Positions 5,195 to 7,359 of a stretch of 7,359 nucleotides of DNA are shown piece after piece. The translations under genes and the position numbers were made by a program. The notes under the pieces are model-generated. The model ran no database searches, had not been told where the DNA came from, and worked only from the letters and a program-made list of their open reading frames with translations. The first letter of the stretch is position 1. The number at the start of each line of letters is the position of its first letter. The stretch is taken from contig PLDE01000144.1 in the NCBI GenBank assembly GCA_003135035.1, positions 13,863 to 21,221 on the forward strand, given 5' to 3'. This DNA comes from Candidatus Dormiibacterota bacterium (GTDB taxonomy: Bacteria; Chloroflexota; Dormibacteria; Aeolococcales; Bog-877).

Positions 5195-6186
5195 CCGGCC
5201 GTCACCAGCGCCACATAGGCGTCCTCAAGGGTGGGCTCCCGAGCGGCGATCCGCTCCACTCGGACTCCCTCCAGCAACTGCAGCAAGCGCCCGGTGAGCT
5301 GACTGCCTTCGCTGGCCTGCACGGTGAGCAGCTGGGCCTGGTCACGCACCTCGATCGTCACCGCCTCCACCTCAGGCAGCTCACGGATTCTGGCTACCGT
5401 CTGCTCGGGCACGCCGTAGGCCTCGATCTCCACCACGGTCCGGGCGGTGACTCCGGCCTTGAGCTGCTGAGGAGTGCCCTCGGCCACGATCTGTCCTTGG
5501 GCGATGACCGCAATGCGGTCGCAGAGGCTGTCGGCCTCGAACATGTAGTGGGTGGTGAGCAGGATGGTCTTGCCGGCTCGGGCGAGATCGGCCACCACCT
5601 GGCGAACTTCTCTGGCCCCGACCGGGTCGACGCCGATGGTGGGCTCGTCGAAGAAGAGGACGGGAGGGTCGTGGAGCAAGCCACGGGCCAGGTGAAGCCG
5701 TTGCCGCATCCCCCGGGAGAAGCCCTCGACACGCTCGGTGCCCCGGCCCTGGAGACCAACCAGATCGAGCACCTCATTGATCCGCTTCCGCTGCATCCTG
5801 GGCTCCAAGGCATACAGGTCAGCGAAGTAGCGCAGGTTGTCGAGGGCGCTGAGCCGATCGTAGAGGCCACGGTCGCCCCCGAAAACGTAGCCAATCTGGC
5901 GGCGCACGTCCCGAGGGCGTTCGACGACGTCCATGCCGAGCACTCGGACCTGGCCCGATGTGGGCAGAAGAAGGGTGCAGAGGACCCGGATAATGGTGGT
6001 CTTGCCCGCCCCGTTCGGCCCCAGTAGTCCGAAGAGTTCGCCCGGTTCGACGCGCAGAGTGACTCCCCGCACCGCCTCGATCTCGAGGCGGTGGCGGCGG
6101 AGGGTACCGGTAGTGGTGCGATAAGTTCGCCTCAGATCGGCCACATCGATGGCGGGCTCACCGCTCAGGGGTCGGGCTGTGGACAC
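5191..6186 (-). CDS. ABC transporter ATP-binding protein, ABC-2/DrrA-type (331 aa)
   Basis: A complete nucleotide-binding domain is visible: Walker A GPNGAGKTT (56-64), signature FSRGM within EGFSRGMRQRLHLARGLL (156-160), Walker B VLFFDEPT (176-183, Asp180 and catalytic Glu181), D-loop GVDP (185-188) and H-loop His213 in TTHYMFEAD. The Q-loop region reads IGYVFGGDRGLYDRL (98-112), where the usual glutamine is replaced by glycine, a variant known in some ABC-2 ATPases. From about 245 on there is a C-terminal extension of the DrrA/CcmA kind ending in REPTLEDAYVAL (316-327). It energises the two permeases encoded directly downstream, with which it overlaps by 4 nt. The GTG at 6186 has no clear Shine-Dalgarno; the next candidate is the GTG codon for Val15. 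The upstream start is preferred because it clears more of the N-terminal strand, but it is not certain. Confidence 0.94.
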   Translation of the reverse strand: MSTARPLSGEPAIDVADLRRTYRTTTGTLRRHRLEIEAVRGVTLRVEPGELFGLLGPNGAGKTTIIRVLCTLLLPTSGQVRVLGMDVVERPRDVRRQIGYVFGGDRGLYDRLSALDNLRYFADLYALEPRMQRKRINEVLDLVGLQGRGTERVEGFSRGMRQRLHLARGLLHDPPVLFFDEPTIGVDPVGAREVRQVVADLARAGKTILLTTHYMFEADSLCDRIAVIAQGQIVAEGTPQQLKAGVTARTVVEIEAYGVPEQTVARIRELPEVEAVTIEVRDQAQLLTVQASEGSQLTGRLLQLLEGVRVERIAAREPTLEDAYVALVTAG

Positions 6187-6195
6187 GGGCGGCCA

Positions 6196-6201
6196 AGTTT
6201 A
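6196..6201 (-). promoter_or_regulatory. Possible -10 box for the ABC/TusA operon
   Basis: Minus-strand TAAACT fits TANNNT and ends 9 nt before the GTG at 6186. Together with the absence of a Shine-Dalgarno sequence this allows a leaderless or nearly leaderless transcript. No convincing -35 hexamer lies at the right distance, so the call is weak. The operon could instead be read through from the RidA gene. Confidence 0.3.
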
Positions 6202-6278
6202 CCGGGCACGGTCCCAGCCCCGGAACGGTCAGGGCGCCTCGGGTCAAAAGGGCGGACCAATCGAGGCCGAGCTCGAGA

Positions 6279-6298
6279 CCCAGCGAGAGATGGCTGGG
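6279..6298 (-). terminator. Weak hairpin downstream of the RidA gene
   Basis: CCCAGC (6279-6284) pairs with GCTGGG (6293-6298) around an 8-nt loop, starting about 15 nt past the RidA stop on the minus strand. The stem is only 6 bp and has no T-run. It may be a weak terminator, or nothing. Apart from this and the -10 candidate I see nothing else in the 127-bp gap 6187-6313. Confidence 0.2.
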
Positions 6299-6313
6299 CC
6301 CACCTTGGGGGCG

Positions 6314-6784
6314 CTACCGCGTGGCGGTGAGCTGTAGCTCCAGGCAGGCTCCCCGGGGCAACTCGGCCACCCCGACCGACGCTCGGGCGTGCCGCCCCTG
6401 GTCGCCCAGCACTTCGGTGAGCAACAGCGATGCCCCGTCGATGACCTCCGGTTGGCGGGCGAAATCAGGCGCCGAGCGCACATAGCCGGTCAGCAGCAAG
6501 AGTCCGGTGATCCGCTCCAGCCGACCCACCGCTGCCGCCAGCAGCGCCAGCAGCCCGAGAGCCGCGGCTCTCGCCGCCTCGACTCCCTCCTCGACGGTGA
6601 TGTCTTCGCCCAATCGGCCCTGGATGACGCTGCCGTCCCGGATGGGCAGGACGCCCGAGGTCACGATCAACTCCCCGGCGTAGGTGAAGGGAACGTAGCC
6701 GGCGATCGGCATCGGGGGCGGCGGCAGCTCGAGGCCCAGCTGGGACAGACGCTCCTCCGGGGTAGCGCCGGGCTGCTCGATCAC
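6314..6784 (-). CDS. RidA family protein (YjgF/YER057c/UK114; PF14588-like, 156 aa)
   Basis: The sequence follows the RidA-like subgroup that opens with a short helix and a Pro-rich turn: ERLSQLGLELPPPP (11-24), then GYVPFTYAGELIVTSGVLP (29-47), the long helix VEEGVEAARAAALGLLALL (64-82), and near the end HARASVGVAELP (132-143). Arg134 and the ELP turn lie where RidA proteins have their substrate-binding Arg. RidA enzymes hydrolyse reactive enamine/imine intermediates such as 2-aminoacrylate; this subgroup is less well characterised, so activity is only inferred. The start is the GTG at 6784: the GTGA overlap with the upstream gene and a GGAGG at 6792-6796, 7 nt upstream, fix it. A longer open frame to 7069 lies in the neighbour gene and is rejected. 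The 4-nt overlap means it is translated together with the Asp-box membrane protein. Confidence 0.9.
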   Translation of the reverse strand: MIEQPGATPEERLSQLGLELPPPPMPIAGYVPFTYAGELIVTSGVLPIRDGSVIQGRLGEDITVEEGVEAARAAALGLLALLAAAVGRLERITGLLLLTGYVRSAPDFARQPEVIDGASLLLTEVLGDQGRHARASVGVAELPRGACLELQLTATR

Positions 6785-7359
6785 GGCGGAGCCTCCGCGT
6801 CCAGACGCAGGCGCCGGCGCCGCCGATAGACGGCGCCGAGGACCACCAACACGACCACGACCACGACCGCACCGAGCAGCTCGGGCAGGGAAATGGGCAG
6901 GCCGCTGGCCTTCTTCTTGTGCTGGTGATGGGGCGTCGGCGTCGGCGTCGGGGTCGGTGACACGGCCACCGAAATCGGGGTGCCCGAGCTGGAGCGCAGG
7001 GGGACCGGTCCAGGGACTCCGGTGGCCAGGGCGCGGGCCGTGCCTCCCGCGCGGCTGAGCGGGTTCCACACCGACGCCAGCACGGTGAGCGGACTTGTCG
7101 AGAGGGCCGAGAGGCCGGTCACACCGGCACCCGAGAGACCCTGCTGGAGGAGGGCCCAGTTGGCGCCTCCGTTGGTGCTCTCTTGGAGACCGCCGCCGCT
7201 GCTGCCGCCATTGTCGCCGCCGGCGAAGATGACGGCCGGATTGTTGGGATCGAAGGCGATCGCGTTGACGGACCAGAGGGCTCCGCCGGCGAGGTTGAGC
7301 GCTTGCCAGGTGTCACCGCCGTCGCCGCTCGCGTAAAGCCCCTTCAGATTGCCCACCAG
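6781..7359 (-). CDS. Membrane-anchored BNR/Asp-box repeat protein, C-terminal part (truncated)
   Basis: The frame is open to the window edge, so the start is missing; the GTG at 7356 is probably internal. Counting from it, an Asp-box is visible in ASGDGGDTWQAL (9-20) and a degenerate second one in ESTNGGANWALL (59-70), with the strand motif AIAFDPNNPAVIFAGG (32-47) between. This pattern belongs to beta-propeller proteins such as sialidase/BNR, sortilin or Ycf48-like folds. Then comes a low-complexity spacer with repeated TP (133-142) and a basic HHQHKKK patch, and a single hydrophobic helix (about 158-177) rich in Val followed by RRRRRLRL. The topology suggests an extracellular propeller on a stalk, with a membrane anchor and a short cytoplasmic tail. 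The binding partner or enzymatic activity is unknown; Asp-boxes alone do not imply sialidase activity. Confidence 0.85.
   Translation of the reverse strand: MVGNLKGLYASGDGGDTWQALNLAGGALWSVNAIAFDPNNPAVIFAGGDNGGSSGGGLQESTNGGANWALLQQGLSGAGVTGLSALSTSPLTVLASVWNPLSRAGGTARALATGVPGPVPLRSSSGTPISVAVSPTPTPTPTPHHQHKKKASGLPISLPELLGAVVVVVVLVVLGAVYRRRRRLRLDAEAPP
6792..6796 (-). promoter_or_regulatory. Ribosome binding site of the RidA gene
   Basis: GGAGG on the minus strand lies 7 nt before the GTG at 6784, inside the end of the upstream gene, and decides the RidA start. It is part of an inverted repeat GCGGAG/CTCCGC (6786-6791 and 6793-6798). A short stem could therefore hide it until the ribosome finishing the upstream gene opens it. 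Confidence 0.55.
6851..6868. repeat. Tandem hexamer ACGACC x3 within the Asp-box gene
   Basis: Three exact copies of ACGACC run from 6851 to 6868. In frame on the minus strand they encode consecutive valines of the membrane helix. The repeat is short and could change length by slippage without breaking the frame. Confidence 0.6.
6935..6958. repeat. Tandem hexamer GTCGGN x4 in the TP-stalk region
   Basis: Four copies of GTCGGN (two GTCGGC, then GTCGGG and GTCGGT) run without gaps. On the minus strand they encode the alternating Thr-Pro stalk. Copy-number change would lengthen or shorten the stalk in frame. Confidence 0.65.

Noticed and set aside
5497..6027. Plus-strand open frame (176 aa) opposite the ABC ATPase
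   Set aside because: It is antisense to conserved Walker and signature motifs and has no family resemblance.
6935..6958. CRISPR-like or regulatory tandem array
   Set aside because: The units are 6 bp without spacers and encode the TP stalk in frame, so they are coding repeats.
6785..7069. N-terminal extension of the RidA protein
   Set aside because: The extra 95 residues are Arg/Pro/Ala-rich shadow sequence of the Asp-box gene; a GGAGG and the GTGA overlap mark the start at 6784.

Overview
The window is GC-rich, gene-dense bacterial DNA with many GTG starts, 4-nt stop/start overlaps and short intergenic gaps (the longest is 146 bp). This style, with families such as HTH_20 regulators, PF14588-type RidA, DUF1697 and ABC-2 exporters, suggests a high-GC actinobacterium or a soil lineage such as Chloroflexota/Dormibacterota. 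The sequence alone does not decide between them. There is no rRNA, tRNA, CRISPR, transposase or integrase.

Left part (1-1123): the 3' part of a sensor histidine kinase (+) converges on a complete DUF1697 gene (-), and the two overlap tail to tail by 29 bp. Next (1124-3160): a 127-bp divergent intergenic region holds a perfect 14-bp palindrome nested with other ACAA/TTGT repeats. It leads into a two-gene + strand operon: a winged-helix ArsR-like (HTH_20) regulator overlapping an MFS efflux pump by ATGA. This looks like an autoregulated drug or metabolite efflux module. The likely start signal is a TAGGCT -10 box just upstream of the GTG, which suggests a leaderless transcript.

The right part is entirely on the minus strand. 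Reading leftward from the window edge: a partial membrane-anchored BNR/Asp-box protein, a RidA-family protein joined to it by GTGA, a 127-bp gap, then a tightly chained operon of ABC ATPase, ABC-2 permease 1, ABC-2 permease 2 and a small TusA/SirA-like sulfur-carrier protein. Every junction in this last operon is a 4-nt overlap (ATGA, ATGA, GTGA), so the four products are probably made together. The convergent gap 3161-3306 holds several GC-rich hairpins that probably end both the MFS and the ABC/TusA transcripts.

The points most worth a second look are the TusA-like protein attached to an ABC-2 exporter, the compact operator/leaderless promoter of the regulator-MFS operon, and the coupling of RidA to an Asp-box membrane protein. 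None of them proves a new system.
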